Positions 26,673-36,425 are shown, numbered from the stretch's first letter. The stretch is 64,000 bases of DNA from Leptolinea tardivitalis (GCF_001050275.1 NZ_BBYA01000011.1:1-64000), one strand, 5' to 3'. Notes: a model not told the origin generated them from the letters alone. Translations and numbers: made by a program.

Positions 26673-26678
26673 TATAAT
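26673..26678 (+). promoter_or_regulatory. Leaderless -10 box of the C39-type peptidase gene
   Basis: TATAAT with six bases to ATG 26685, so the mRNA should begin at or next to the start codon. The preceding -35 region would overlap that of the divergent gene. Confidence 0.65.
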
Positions 26679-26684
26679 GCCGAT

Positions 26685-28001
26685 ATGTCCAATACCACAC
26701 CCCGGAGACGACGCCGACGTCGTTCTAATTTACCAAAGATTATATTTGCCCTGGTTATTCTGGCCGGGGTTGTTTATTTTCTACCTCCTGTCAGGGAACG
26801 GGTTGATTTCCGGCTGAATACCTGGCGGATGCAGGCCATGTCAATCATCCGGCCGCCGGAAAAAGAGGTGTTTGTCCCTCAAAAGGCTACGGCTGCTTTC
26901 ACTCCGGTCATCACCATGGCTCCGACTGTCACACCAACTGTTGCTCCCACACAGATTCCAACATCAGAAACAACCCAACCTGTTGAAACTCCAACAACAG
27001 CCGCTACACCGCTGCCCGCCATGGTTGATCTCAAAGGGGTACGTTATATTGATCAACACGGAGTGAAGAATTATTGCGCTCCATCCACGCTTGCGATGGC
27101 TTTATCCTATTGGGGCTGGAAAGGTTCGCGCACTGATGTTGGCAAAGTCGTCAAGCCGTATGATGATGACTACAATGTGATGCCCTATGAGTTGGAAGAT
27201 TACACGAAGAACAATGCCAACCTGCAGGCCATTACACGCATTGGCGGCACTGTTGATCTAGTGAAGAAACTGGTGGCGGGGAATTTCCCTGTATTGGTGG
27301 AAACCGGTGTTTATCAGCTTGACCTGGCTAACAATGTCAGTTGGATGGGACATTACTATCTGGTAACCGGTTACGATGACGCGAATGGCGAATTTATCAC
27401 CCAGGATGCCTATAAGGGTCCGGATCACCGTGTGAAATACACCGATATGGAAAAGGAATGGCGTTCGTTCAATTTCCTGTTCATGATTGTTTATTCATCG
27501 GATAAAGAACCTGCACTGCGCGGACTTATGGGCGGCATGTGGGATGAGAACACCGCCAACCGGGCTGCCTACGACAGGGCAAATACAGAAATCTCATCCA
27601 TGACCGATATTAACCAGTACTTTGCCTGGTTTAATCGCGGCACCAGTATGGTTAAAATGCAAGACTATGCCGGAGCCGGACAGGCATATGATGAAGCCTT
27701 TAAGATCTATCAGACTCTGCCCGAAAACACCCGTCCATTCCGTATGGTGTGGTATCAGACCGGACCGTATCAGGCGTATTATTACACCGGACGGTACCAG
27801 GATGTGATCAATCTGGCCGATTTTACCCTCGGCCTGACGAACCACCTGGGGTTGGAAGAATCGAATTACTGGCGGGCTATGGGGTATGCCGCCATTGGAA
27901 AGCGGGCTGAAGCCGTGGCTGATCTGCGCACCACATTGAAGATCCACCCGAATTTCGGGCCGAGCATTGCTGAATTGCAGGCTCTGGGAGAGAGTTACTG
28001 A
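26685..28001 (+). CDS. Membrane-anchored C39-type cysteine peptidase with TPR-like C-terminus
   Basis: 438 residues. The N-terminus has seven consecutive arginines, then one membrane helix (about 15-35) and a Thr/Pro-rich spacer (about 70-110). A papain-like C39_2 domain follows (about 112-270): Cys in NYCAPSTLAMALSYWG, His in GHYYLVTGYD and a likely acidic partner in QDAYKGP. After about residue 300 the sequence is helical and TPR-like (YFAWFNRGTSMVKMQDYAGA). The peptidase probably faces outside. No ABC exporter or bacteriocin gene is adjacent, so a bacteriocin-leader peptidase role is not supported. Confidence 0.82.
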   Translation: MSNTTPRRRRRRRSNLPKIIFALVILAGVVYFLPPVRERVDFRLNTWRMQAMSIIRPPEKEVFVPQKATAAFTPVITMAPTVTPTVAPTQIPTSETTQPVETPTTAATPLPAMVDLKGVRYIDQHGVKNYCAPSTLAMALSYWGWKGSRTDVGKVVKPYDDDYNVMPYELEDYTKNNANLQAITRIGGTVDLVKKLVAGNFPVLVETGVYQLDLANNVSWMGHYYLVTGYDDANGEFITQDAYKGPDHRVKYTDMEKEWRSFNFLFMIVYSSDKEPALRGLMGGMWDENTANRAAYDRANTEISSMTDINQYFAWFNRGTSMVKMQDYAGAGQAYDEAFKIYQTLPENTRPFRMVWYQTGPYQAYYYTGRYQDVINLADFTLGLTNHLGLEESNYWRAMGYAAIGKRAEAVADLRTTLKIHPNFGPSIAELQALGESY

Positions 28002-28123
28002 TTTGCTGTTCGGGTAAATTTGGGCCAGATTTTTCAGTAAAATAGAGAAAGACAGTCAAGCCATTCCTTTGAAAGGTATACTGACGGATACAGATTCAAT
28101 CATGTGACTGTCAGGATTTTTTC

Positions 28124-29371
28124 ATGCGTATATTGCATTTTGCTGATGCCCATATTGATATCGCCAGCCAGCGCAGACGTGATCCTGAAAGCGGTCTGCC
28201 TATCCGTGTACTCGATTTTCTTAAGGCACTTGATGCCATTGTCAAAACAGCCATTGATGAAAAAGTAGATCTTGTCTTGTTTGCAGGAGATGCCTATAAA
28301 GACCGCACACCGGTTCCCACGTATCAGCGGGAATGGGGCCGGCGGATTATGCGCCTTTCGCAGGCCGGAATTCAAACGCTTCTTCTGGTTGGAAACCATG
28401 ATCTTCCCCCGGCGTCTGGCCGGGCCAATGCCTTGCAGGAATTTGACACGCTGGAAGTTCCACATGTAAAGGTACTGGCCAAACCGGCGTTTCTTTCACC
28501 GGTTGACCTGGAAGGCCTGCCATTACAGATCATCGCACTGCCGTGGATTTCTCGCTCTGGAATGTTGGCTACACTGGCTGCCAACGGTGAAACGGCAGTC
28601 AATGTGCTTGAAGAATTGGAAAACCGCATCACACGGGTGGTTGAACAGTGGTTGGAAAAGGCCGACCCATCCATCCCAATAGTCCTGACTGCGCACGGAA
28701 TGGTGCAGGGGGCAGAATTGGGATCCGAACGGACCATCAGTCTGGGCAGTGACCTCACATTCCCCGGCTCGCTGGTAAAAGATCCACGTATTGCATATTC
28801 TGCTCTGGGACACATCCATAAGTATCAGGATTTGAATAAGGGCAGCCAACCTCCAGTTATTTATCCTGGCTCCATTGAGCGGGTTGATTTTGGAGAAGTG
28901 CAGGACGAGAAAGGATTTGTCATTGCCACGATTGAACCGGGCAAACCGACGGTGGTGGAAAGACGCATTTTATCTGGGCGGAGATTTATTGACCGGTATA
29001 TTAAATTAGATACAGCAGAAGACATACCGGTGAAAATTGAACATGCGATGCCCTCAGAAAAGGAAATAACTGATTCAATCTTCCGTTTAACGATGGAATA
29101 TCCACGTTCACTGGAACCAATGATTGATGAACCGGGAATACGGCAGGCGGCAGAAACTGCATTGGAGTTTCACCTTGTACGAAAAGTGCGTATGGAAGCC
29201 CGTTCACGGGTGGGAGATGGTGTGGGAATTGGAAGTCTGCCGCCCGATGAACAGTTGGATATTTACTGGCGGGCATCAAAGGTGAACGCTGATGACCGCC
29301 AATCGCTCAACGAGCTGGCGCGGTCAATCATTGCTTCTGCCGATGGCATGGCGGATGTACAAACGCCGTGA
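28124..29371 (+). CDS. sbcD: DNA repair exonuclease SbcD (Mre11-like nuclease)
   Basis: Metallophosphoesterase subunit of the SbcCD complex, which cuts hairpins and protein-blocked DNA ends. 415 residues. Metal-binding motifs are in order: HFADAHID (residues 4-11), FAGDAYKD, LVGNHDLP, LTAHGMVQG and LGHIHKYQ. The first motif reads DAHID where DxHL is common. A C-terminal capping region follows. The partner sbcC is two genes downstream, with a CNNM gene in between. TATACT at 28077-28082 could be its -10 box. Confidence 0.93.
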   Translation: MRILHFADAHIDIASQRRRDPESGLPIRVLDFLKALDAIVKTAIDEKVDLVLFAGDAYKDRTPVPTYQREWGRRIMRLSQAGIQTLLLVGNHDLPPASGRANALQEFDTLEVPHVKVLAKPAFLSPVDLEGLPLQIIALPWISRSGMLATLAANGETAVNVLEELENRITRVVEQWLEKADPSIPIVLTAHGMVQGAELGSERTISLGSDLTFPGSLVKDPRIAYSALGHIHKYQDLNKGSQPPVIYPGSIERVDFGEVQDEKGFVIATIEPGKPTVVERRILSGRRFIDRYIKLDTAEDIPVKIEHAMPSEKEITDSIFRLTMEYPRSLEPMIDEPGIRQAAETALEFHLVRKVRMEARSRVGDGVGIGSLPPDEQLDIYWRASKVNADDRQSLNELARSIIASADGMADVQTP

Positions 29372-29394
29372 TGATGAATACGGGGAATTATTGA

Positions 29395-30711
29395 ATGAAT
29401 GGTAATTGGACTGAGGTCTTTTTAATATTTTTGATGATTATTCTGAATGGCCTGTTTGCCATGACAGAAATTGCTCTGGTTTCAGTGCGCAAGTCGCGGT
29501 TGGAACAGCAGGCGGAAGATGGAAACAAGGATGCCCGTACAGCATTGGAATTAATTGAATCCCCCAACCGGTTCCTTTCCACCGTTCAGGTGGGGATATC
29601 ACTCGTGGGTGTATTTGCCGGAGCCCTGGGTGGTGCCAGTTTTGCCGATAAACTGGCTGTGTGGATTGATAAAGTCCCTGTACTTATGCCCTACAGTCAT
29701 GCCATATCGCTGGTGGTGGTTGTCTTGATCATCACGTATTTTTCACTGGTCATCGGTGAATTGATTCCCAAACGTCTGGCACTGCATTCCTCTGAAAAAG
29801 TTGCGCTGGCAGTCGCCCGGCCGATGAAATTCCTTTCAAGGTTGGTTTCACCGGTTATTTCACTGCTCGCCAATTCGACGGACCTTGGATTGAAAATTCT
29901 AGGCGTGAAAGATACTCAGGAATCGCCCGTTTCTGATGAAGAGATTATGATGCTGGTGGAACAGGCTCGTGAGACGGGTACTGTGCAGGATGTAGAACAG
30001 GATATGGTTGAAAGCGTCTTCCGATTGGGAGACCGCCGGGCGGATGCCATTATGACACCCCGGGTGGATCTGGTCTGGTTGGATGATCAGGAACCTGTGG
30101 ATATGAATGTAGCCAAAGTACTGGCTTCCAGTCACTCTCTCTTTCCGGTGGGAGATGGAAGTCTGGATGAGATTATCGGAATTGTCAGAGCCAAGGAATT
30201 GGTGGGCCGTAAACTAAATGGCGAGTCATTCCAACTGGCCGATATTGTCATCCCGCCGCTGTTTGTGCCAGAAAGTATGCCTGCGCTGAAAGTTCTTGAA
30301 CTTCTAAAGACCCCTGGTAACCGTGCCGCATTGGTGATTGATGAATACGGTGGGTTACAGGGCATGGTTACATTATCAGATGTACTGCAAGCTATCATCG
30401 GAGATGTACCAACACCGGGCGAATCTTTCGAACCACAGGTGATTGAGCGGGAGGATGGATCATATCTATTTGACGGCCAATTGCAGATTGATGAACTCAA
30501 GGATATCTTAGATATTGACGAGCTTCCCGAGGAAGAACATGCCGGATATTCCACCCTCGGCGGTTTTATGATGAACCAGCTGGGTGAAATACCCCGAGCC
30601 GGCCAGCATTTTGAGTGGGACGGTTTTCATTTTGAAGTGGTGGATATGGATGGCCGCAGGGTGGATAAGGTACTTGTTCAGAGGATTGAAACTCCGGAAG
30701 AATATGAATAG
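29395..30711 (+). CDS. CNNM/CBS-domain membrane protein (hemolysin C/CorC family)
   Basis: 438 residues: N-terminal CNNM (DUF21) membrane domain with about four helices (about 1-190), a CBS pair (about 205-330, with MTPRVDLVWLD and GMVTLSDVLQAI) and a C-terminal CorC/HlyC domain (about 345-435, GYSTLGGFMMNQLGEIP). Proteins of this UPF0053 type are linked to Mg2+/Co2+ export or homeostasis. It sits 23 bases after sbcD and 12 before sbcC and is almost certainly in the same transcript, which is not an obvious functional match. Confidence 0.93.
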   Translation: MNGNWTEVFLIFLMIILNGLFAMTEIALVSVRKSRLEQQAEDGNKDARTALELIESPNRFLSTVQVGISLVGVFAGALGGASFADKLAVWIDKVPVLMPYSHAISLVVVVLIITYFSLVIGELIPKRLALHSSEKVALAVARPMKFLSRLVSPVISLLANSTDLGLKILGVKDTQESPVSDEEIMMLVEQARETGTVQDVEQDMVESVFRLGDRRADAIMTPRVDLVWLDDQEPVDMNVAKVLASSHSLFPVGDGSLDEIIGIVRAKELVGRKLNGESFQLADIVIPPLFVPESMPALKVLELLKTPGNRAALVIDEYGGLQGMVTLSDVLQAIIGDVPTPGESFEPQVIEREDGSYLFDGQLQIDELKDILDIDELPEEEHAGYSTLGGFMMNQLGEIPRAGQHFEWDGFHFEVVDMDGRRVDKVLVQRIETPEEYE

Positions 30712-30723
30712 GCAGCTCTCACT

Positions 30724-33285
30724 ATGATCCCGATCAAATTAACTATTGATGGTTTTCTTTCCTACCAAAAACCGGTGGAAGTAGATTTCACCGGTTTTAA
30801 CCTGGCCTGTATATCTGGCACGAATGGAGCAGGAAAATCTTCTTTATTGGATGCGATCACCTGGGTACTGTTTGGCAATGCACGCCGCAACGATGATTCT
30901 GTCATTAACAGTCATGTTGAAAGAGCCCGCGTAGAATTGATTTTTCACTATGAAAATGCCGTCTACCGGGTGGCGCGGGAAAAACCCCGTAACAAAGCCG
31001 GTACCCTGGAATTCAATATCCGTAATGAAGCGGGCGACTGGCAGGTACTCACAGCCGAATCAATCCGGGCAACGGAAGCGCGTATCTGTGAAACTCTGAG
31101 GATGCAATATGACACTTTTATTAATGCCTCTTTCTTTTTACAGGGAAAAGCTGACCAGTTTGCCCAGCAGAAACCGTCTGACCGCAAACGTATCTTGAGT
31201 TCCATTCTGGGTCTGGAACGTTGGGAAACCTATCAGAATGAAGCCGCATCGAGGAGGAAACAGGTGCAGGCGGAAATTGATATTCTCGACGGCCGATTGA
31301 CTGAAATTTCCAATGAACTAAATGAAGAAGACCTGCGCAGGCAAAAACTGGCTGAAATTGAGACACAAAAAGATCAGATCACCAAACAACGATCTGCTCA
31401 GGAAGCCGCCCTCCAGGGTTTTGAACGCCTTGAGGCCGTATTGACTGGTCAACGTCAGGCGGTAGAGCGAATGGAGAGTGACCTTCTATCAATTTTAAAT
31501 CGAAAAAAACAATTATCGTTGAGCCTGGATGACAGACAAAAAGAGATATCAGCATCAGAATCATTGCTGAAAGATGAGAAGATCATCGAAGCCCGTTTCA
31601 AAGAATGGGAGTCTGTGCGCAGAGAAAAAGAGAAACTGGATAGTCTGGCTTTGCGTTTTCATGAGCTTGAATCACAATGCCAGAAACCCCTGCAGCAAAT
31701 TGCCTCAGAGCGTGGAAAGCTGCAACAGGAATTAGACAGCCTGAATCTGCGGCTTAATGAGGCCCCGAACGTCAGACAGGAATTGACCAATATTGACAGG
31801 GAGCTGCCACTAACAAAAGCAAAACTCGATGCGCAAAATGCCATTGTGGAGAATCGTTCGGCGTTTGATGCAGACCTTCACACTGTGACGGATTTGATTT
31901 CCCAATTGAGTGCAGAAAACGGTCAACTTAAAGAGACTATGCAGCAATTACGCGAACGTATGGATCAACTTCAAGCCGTAATTGGAGCTGATTGTCCCCT
32001 TTGTGGCCAGCCATTATCGTCTGATCACCGCACCGAATTACTGGCCAGCCTCGAAAAGGAAGGTAAATCTCTGGCAGATAGGTATCGTCGAAACCAGCAG
32101 ACCATCAAAGAGAAGACCGAAGAAAAAATCGAATTGGGGAATCGATTAAAAGAATGTGACCAGGCCGCCAGTCTGATTCAGGAAATCCAGCGCATGTATG
32201 ACCAGTCATCCATCCGCCGGGCATTCTTGCTGCAAAAACAGGAAGAATTGAAGGCGGCTGAAATCAGATCGGGTGAAATTCAATTTTTGCTATCGAAAGA
32301 GGATTTTGCCGAGGATGCCCGGGTTGCTTTGAAGGCGGTCGTTTCCGAAATGGAAGCACTCGGTTTCGATGCTGGAAAATTGGAAAGACTGACAGCAGAA
32401 GAAAAACATCTGCGGCAGGTTGATGAACAGCAACAAGAGATTAAAAGAGCAAAAGCCCGGCTGGAACCTCTGCGTCGTGAAGCGGCATCTCTTTCGCTCC
32501 AAATAGAAGAGGCCGAAAAAGAGATTTACAGACGCACGGATGAATTTGAGAAGGCTAAAGCCCAATTGGCGCATGATTCCGAAGGGCTGCCGGATATTCC
32601 TGCTTTGCGTCAGGAGCTGGCCAGATTGCGTCAAGACGAAGCCCGGTTGATCAGCGAAGCTGGCGGAGCCCGTCAGAGAGTGCAAGTCCTGAACACTCTA
32701 CGAGACAGGCAGGTTGAGATTAATAATCAACGGACGGAACTGACTCGTCTGGTAGCCCGCTATAAAACACTCGAACGGGCATTTGGGAAAGATGGCGTTC
32801 AGGCTTTATTAATAGAAGAAGCCTTGCCGGAGATTGAAACTCAGGCCAATGAAATTCTTGACCGGTTGAGCGGCGGCAGCATGTCTGTTCAATTCGCCAC
32901 CCAGAAAGAGTACAAAGATAAGAACCGGGATGATAAACGCGAAACACTCGATATTCTTATCGGAGATGGCGCTGGAGTACGAGCGTATGAATTGTTTTCT
33001 GGCGGTGAAGCCTTTCGGGTCAATTTTGCCATCCGGCTGGCTCTCTCGCGTGTACTGGCACACCGGGCAGGCGCCCGGCTGCAAACCCTTGTAATTGACG
33101 AAGGTTTTGGCAGTCAAGATGTTGACGGACGCCAGCGGTTGATCGAAACCATCAACCTCGTGCAGCAGGATTTTTCTAAAATACTGGTGATTACACATCT
33201 GGAAGAGTTAAAAGAAGCCTTTCCGGCTCGAATTGAAGTCGAAAAATCAGAAATGAATGGCTCCAGGGTATCGGTGATATTGTGA
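30724..33285 (+). CDS. sbcC: DNA repair ATPase SbcC (Rad50-like)
   Basis: SMC-like ATPase that partners SbcD. 853 residues, shorter than the E. coli protein but in the Rad50 range. Walker A GTNGAGKSS (residues 32-40), long coiled coils (about 170-400 and 440-670), and a zinc hook CPLC (Cys424, Cys427) at their apex. The signature is LFSGGEAFRVNFAIRLALSR and Walker B is LQTLVIDEGFGSQD. The stop overlaps the following glycosyltransferase by GTGA. Confidence 0.94.
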   Translation: MIPIKLTIDGFLSYQKPVEVDFTGFNLACISGTNGAGKSSLLDAITWVLFGNARRNDDSVINSHVERARVELIFHYENAVYRVAREKPRNKAGTLEFNIRNEAGDWQVLTAESIRATEARICETLRMQYDTFINASFFLQGKADQFAQQKPSDRKRILSSILGLERWETYQNEAASRRKQVQAEIDILDGRLTEISNELNEEDLRRQKLAEIETQKDQITKQRSAQEAALQGFERLEAVLTGQRQAVERMESDLLSILNRKKQLSLSLDDRQKEISASESLLKDEKIIEARFKEWESVRREKEKLDSLALRFHELESQCQKPLQQIASERGKLQQELDSLNLRLNEAPNVRQELTNIDRELPLTKAKLDAQNAIVENRSAFDADLHTVTDLISQLSAENGQLKETMQQLRERMDQLQAVIGADCPLCGQPLSSDHRTELLASLEKEGKSLADRYRRNQQTIKEKTEEKIELGNRLKECDQAASLIQEIQRMYDQSSIRRAFLLQKQEELKAAEIRSGEIQFLLSKEDFAEDARVALKAVVSEMEALGFDAGKLERLTAEEKHLRQVDEQQQEIKRAKARLEPLRREAASLSLQIEEAEKEIYRRTDEFEKAKAQLAHDSEGLPDIPALRQELARLRQDEARLISEAGGARQRVQVLNTLRDRQVEINNQRTELTRLVARYKTLERAFGKDGVQALLIEEALPEIETQANEILDRLSGGSMSVQFATQKEYKDKNRDDKRETLDILIGDGAGVRAYELFSGGEAFRVNFAIRLALSRVLAHRAGARLQTLVIDEGFGSQDVDGRQRLIETINLVQQDFSKILVITHLEELKEAFPARIEVEKSEMNGSRVSVIL

Positions 33286-34388
33286 CCATAAAGAATGTCA
33301 AGCTGGGCATTGTCCACCGGGTGCTCACGGATTATCGGGTGCCCTTTATTGACCTGCTGGCAGACCGATTCCCCGGAGGTGTACAGGTGGCAGCCGGCGA
33401 AGCCCGTCCTGAAGAACAGATTATTTCAGGGAAGCCCCAAAAAGCGGGTTTATTTATTCTGCAAAACATCCATCTCATGAAAAATGGACTGTATCTCTGC
33501 CATCAACGCGGTTTGATTGACTGGCTGGAAAAGTTCGATCCAGATGTTCTGATTATGGAAGCCAATCCTCGCTATCTGGCAACACCTCAAACAGTGCGTT
33601 GGATGCACCAACGCAGACGACCGGTCATTGGATGGGGGCTGGGTATTCCTCCTGCCAGCAGCGGTCTGCGGACTGGCTTGCGGTTGACCTTTTTACAGCA
33701 ATTTGATGCCATGCTGGCTTACAGTCGAAAAGGCCGGCAAGAATATATCTCCGCTGGAATTCCGGCTGAGAAAGTGTTTCTGGCATCCAATGCGGCTGCT
33801 TTTAAACCAAAAGGCAGTATTCCGGAACACCGATCGAACTTTGATAAAAGTCCTGCAGTTGTACTTTTTGTTGGACGTCTTCAGGACCGTAAACGGGTAG
33901 ACCTGCTTTTGGAAGCCTGTGCCCGGTTGGATGAGTCCATTAAACCTCGGGTGATTATTGTGGGTGACGGCCCGGAGCGACGATCTCTGGAAGCACTGGC
34001 AGGACGTATTTACCCGCAGGCAGAATTCACTGGCGATAAACGGGGAGATGACCTGTCAGATCTATTCAGGCAGGCGGATCTTTTTGTTTTACCCGGCACA
34101 GGCGGTCTGGCGTTGCAGCAGGCGTTAAGTTTCGCCCTGCCGGCCATTGCCGCCGAAGGTGACGGTACCCAGGCTGACCTGGTGCGGCCGGAAAACGGCT
34201 GGCTGGTGACACCGGGAAATCTGGACAGCCTTGTCAATGCTCTGCAAACCGCTCTTCAAGATCCGTCTGCGTTGGTACTCAAAGGTCGCGAATCCTTTCG
34301 GATTGTGAGCGATGAAGTAAACCTGGAGTGCATGGCTGATGCTTTCGAACAGGCTGTTGGGTTTGTATTACGGAAGATTGTGCGATGA
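33282..34388 (+). CDS. Glycosyltransferase, GT4-like
   Basis: 368 residues with a GT-B fold. The C-terminal donor-binding half is clear: VVLFVGRLQDRKRVDLLLEA (about residues 189-208), VIIVGDGPERRSLEAL and LFVLPGTGGLALQQALSFALP, where a glutamate usually occupies the ExxxxE position and GLALQQ is seen. No signal sequence. The nucleotide-sugar donor and acceptor are unknown. GTG start overlapping the sbcC stop, and ATGA overlap with the next glycosyltransferase, so both are probably made together. Confidence 0.85.
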   Translation: MTIKNVKLGIVHRVLTDYRVPFIDLLADRFPGGVQVAAGEARPEEQIISGKPQKAGLFILQNIHLMKNGLYLCHQRGLIDWLEKFDPDVLIMEANPRYLATPQTVRWMHQRRRPVIGWGLGIPPASSGLRTGLRLTFLQQFDAMLAYSRKGRQEYISAGIPAEKVFLASNAAAFKPKGSIPEHRSNFDKSPAVVLFVGRLQDRKRVDLLLEACARLDESIKPRVIIVGDGPERRSLEALAGRIYPQAEFTGDKRGDDLSDLFRQADLFVLPGTGGLALQQALSFALPAIAAEGDGTQADLVRPENGWLVTPGNLDSLVNALQTALQDPSALVLKGRESFRIVSDEVNLECMADAFEQAVGFVLRKIVR

Positions 34389-35614
34389 AAATCCTTCTTG
34401 TCGCCGATGGGCGTAGCCCGATAACCAATGGTTGGATTCAACTCCTGAAAGAAGCCGGATGTGACATTTCGCTGGTATCCACCTTCCCATGTACTCCCAT
34501 CGACGGGTTGGATGAAATGCGGATCATACCAACCGCCTTCTCTTCTATGGCGGGCAGCCAGGCGGGTGATAGAGCGTCAAAAAAAACCAGCCGATTGCGT
34601 AGATTTGTCAGCCAGTTCAGAGATGTATTCTTGACTGGACGCTACTACCTGGGGCCGCTCAGCCTGGGCAGCTCGCGGCAGATTTTCCTTGACCACCTTC
34701 GCAGGATAAAACCTGATATCGTTCATGCGCTGCGAATTCCGTATGAAGGGATGGTAGCCCGGGTGACACCCGTTGGCATTCCATTGGCCATATCTATCTG
34801 GGGCAATGACCTGACACTCCATGCACACGGTTCTCCCCTGATGAGCCGAGAAACCCGGCTGACCTTGCAACGGGCCGACGGGCTGATGGCGGATGCCCAC
34901 CGCGACCTTGATCTGGCCGCCCGTTGGGGCCTACACTCCGCTACTCCGCTGTTATTCGTTCCCGGCGGTGGTGGTATCGATCTGACAGCCATCAACAGAG
35001 CTGTAGATAAACAGGAACATCTGCCAGTGGAAATTCCTGAAAATGTTCCCGTGGTGATCAATCCACGCGGTTTCCGGCCGGGCAGTGTCCGAAACGACAC
35101 CTTCTTTAAAGCCATTCCCGCGGTTTTACAGGAAAAACCCGATACTGTATTTATCTGTGCCGGTATGGCCGGGCAGCCGGAAGCCTTGAAGTGGATGGCG
35201 GATCTGGAGATCGAGTCATCTGTAAAATTGCTGCCCTTCCTCCCGCAGGAAGACCTCTGGCGGTTGTTCAAACGCTCACAGGTTACTGTATCTGTCAGCC
35301 AGCATGACGGCACCCCGAATTCATTGCTTGAGGCCATGTCAATTGGCTGTTACCCGGTAGTGGGCGATATTGCCTCCACCCGTGAATGGATTACTGACGG
35401 AGAAAATGGGAGTCTGGTTTCACCCGATAATCCATCGGATGTGTCACATGCCATCCTAAAAGTCTTAAATGACCCCGCTCTGAAGGAAAAAGCCGCTGTT
35501 AAAAACATTGAAATCATTAGAAAACAGGCGGTCAGACAAAACATAGCGCATGGCGTTAAATCGTTTTATGAAACACTTCTCAAACACGATTCAGATTCAG
35601 AGCAGAGGATGTAA
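34385..35614 (+). CDS. Glycosyltransferase, GT4 family
   Basis: 409 residues, GT-B fold. Start of the acceptor domain is MKILLVADGRSPITNGWIQ. HALRIPYEGMVARV and AISIWGNDLTLHA lie in the middle. The donor-binding signature SVSQHDGTPNSLLEAMSIGC with the conserved EAM lies near residue 317, followed by PVVGDIASTREWI. Such proteins act on polysaccharide or glycolipid precursors at the cytoplasmic face. ATGA overlap with the previous gene and a one-base overlap with the next make it part of the sbcD-sbcC operon. Confidence 0.9.
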   Translation: MKILLVADGRSPITNGWIQLLKEAGCDISLVSTFPCTPIDGLDEMRIIPTAFSSMAGSQAGDRASKKTSRLRRFVSQFRDVFLTGRYYLGPLSLGSSRQIFLDHLRRIKPDIVHALRIPYEGMVARVTPVGIPLAISIWGNDLTLHAHGSPLMSRETRLTLQRADGLMADAHRDLDLAARWGLHSATPLLFVPGGGGIDLTAINRAVDKQEHLPVEIPENVPVVINPRGFRPGSVRNDTFFKAIPAVLQEKPDTVFICAGMAGQPEALKWMADLEIESSVKLLPFLPQEDLWRLFKRSQVTVSVSQHDGTPNSLLEAMSIGCYPVVGDIASTREWITDGENGSLVSPDNPSDVSHAILKVLNDPALKEKAAVKNIEIIRKQAVRQNIAHGVKSFYETLLKHDSDSEQRM

Positions 35615-36069
35615 TGAAAAAGGCAGAACAAATTACATTGATTAAGTCGGAGCATGCGAAATTGGATAAGGCTCTGAGTCAAATACCACCCAATCATATG
35701 GAGGTATCTGATACGTCTGGTGAATGGTCCATTAAAGAGACGCTCGCTCATCTGACATACTGGGAAAAGGAATTACTGGCTGATTATGCCCGATGGGTGA
35801 ACGGTCAACCAATTCATGAATTTGAAAGTGAAGAGGAAATTAACACACTGAATGATGCCACCCGTGATAAAGCCAAAACCATGCCTCTTTCACAAGCGGT
35901 ATCTGAATTCCATCAATCATATGACCAGCTGATTGCCTGGTTAGACTCCTTACCAGAAAGTGAATTGGATCGTCCTTTTGCCTATGGGATGACACTGGGT
36001 GAGTTCATCGGTGAAGACACCTGGAAGCATTACCAGGAACACCTGTATTTATTTGAAAAACATCTTTGA
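35614..36069 (+). CDS. DinB-superfamily four-helix protein (ClbS/DfsB-like)
   Basis: 151 residues predicted all-helical. TSGEWSIKETLAHLTYWEKELL (about 33-54) and the late TWKHYQEHLYLFEKH contain histidines placed like the metal ligands of DinB-type proteins; ClbS/DfsB members include thiol- and metal-dependent hydrolases or protection proteins. The exact function cannot be read. The ATG shares one base with the previous stop and GAGG precedes it. Last gene of the long sbcD operon. Confidence 0.78.
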   Translation: MKKAEQITLIKSEHAKLDKALSQIPPNHMEVSDTSGEWSIKETLAHLTYWEKELLADYARWVNGQPIHEFESEEEINTLNDATRDKAKTMPLSQAVSEFHQSYDQLIAWLDSLPESELDRPFAYGMTLGEFIGEDTWKHYQEHLYLFEKHL

Positions 36070-36151
36070 AGAACATCCTGAAAAAATAGATAAGGTGCAA
36101 TTTTCTGTCGGAACTTACGTATATGAATTAACTAACTAGAGGAGAATTACT

Positions 36152-36406
36152 ATGGGATTATTATCCTGGATTGTTGTGGGTCTGATCGCCGGCTGGCTGG
36201 CCGGAAAAGTTATGAAGGGATCCGGGTTTGGCCTGGGCGGCGATATCATTGTTGGTATCATCGGTGCGCTGGTGGGCGGTTGGCTGGCTGACTCAGTTCT
36301 CGGGCTTCACGTGGGAATTACCGGGTTTAACCTGTCAACCATCATCGTGGCATTCCTGGGCTCTATCGTTGTTTTGCTGGTGCTTCGGATTTTGAAGAAA
36401 AAATAG
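36152..36406 (+). CDS. GlsB/YeaQ/YmgE family membrane protein
   Basis: 84 residues, three predicted membrane helices, glycine-rich. LSWIVVGLIAGWLAGKVMKG and GGDIIVGIIGALVGGWLA are the family hallmarks (transglycosylase-associated protein family, PF04226). Members are induced by stress in several bacteria but have no proven activity. Own ribosome site AGAGGAGA and a strong terminator directly after it; a separate promoter upstream is likely but not clear. Confidence 0.92.
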   Translation: MGLLSWIVVGLIAGWLAGKVMKGSGFGLGGDIIVGIIGALVGGWLADSVLGLHVGITGFNLSTIIVAFLGSIVVLLVLRILKKK

Positions 36407-36425
36407 AAATGGTATGCCTATTGAT

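Noticed and set aside
28051-28112. GACAGTC/GACTGTC inverted repeat and T run before sbcD
   Set aside because: Arms of seven bases are 48 bases apart with little structure between them; not convincing as terminator or riboswitch.
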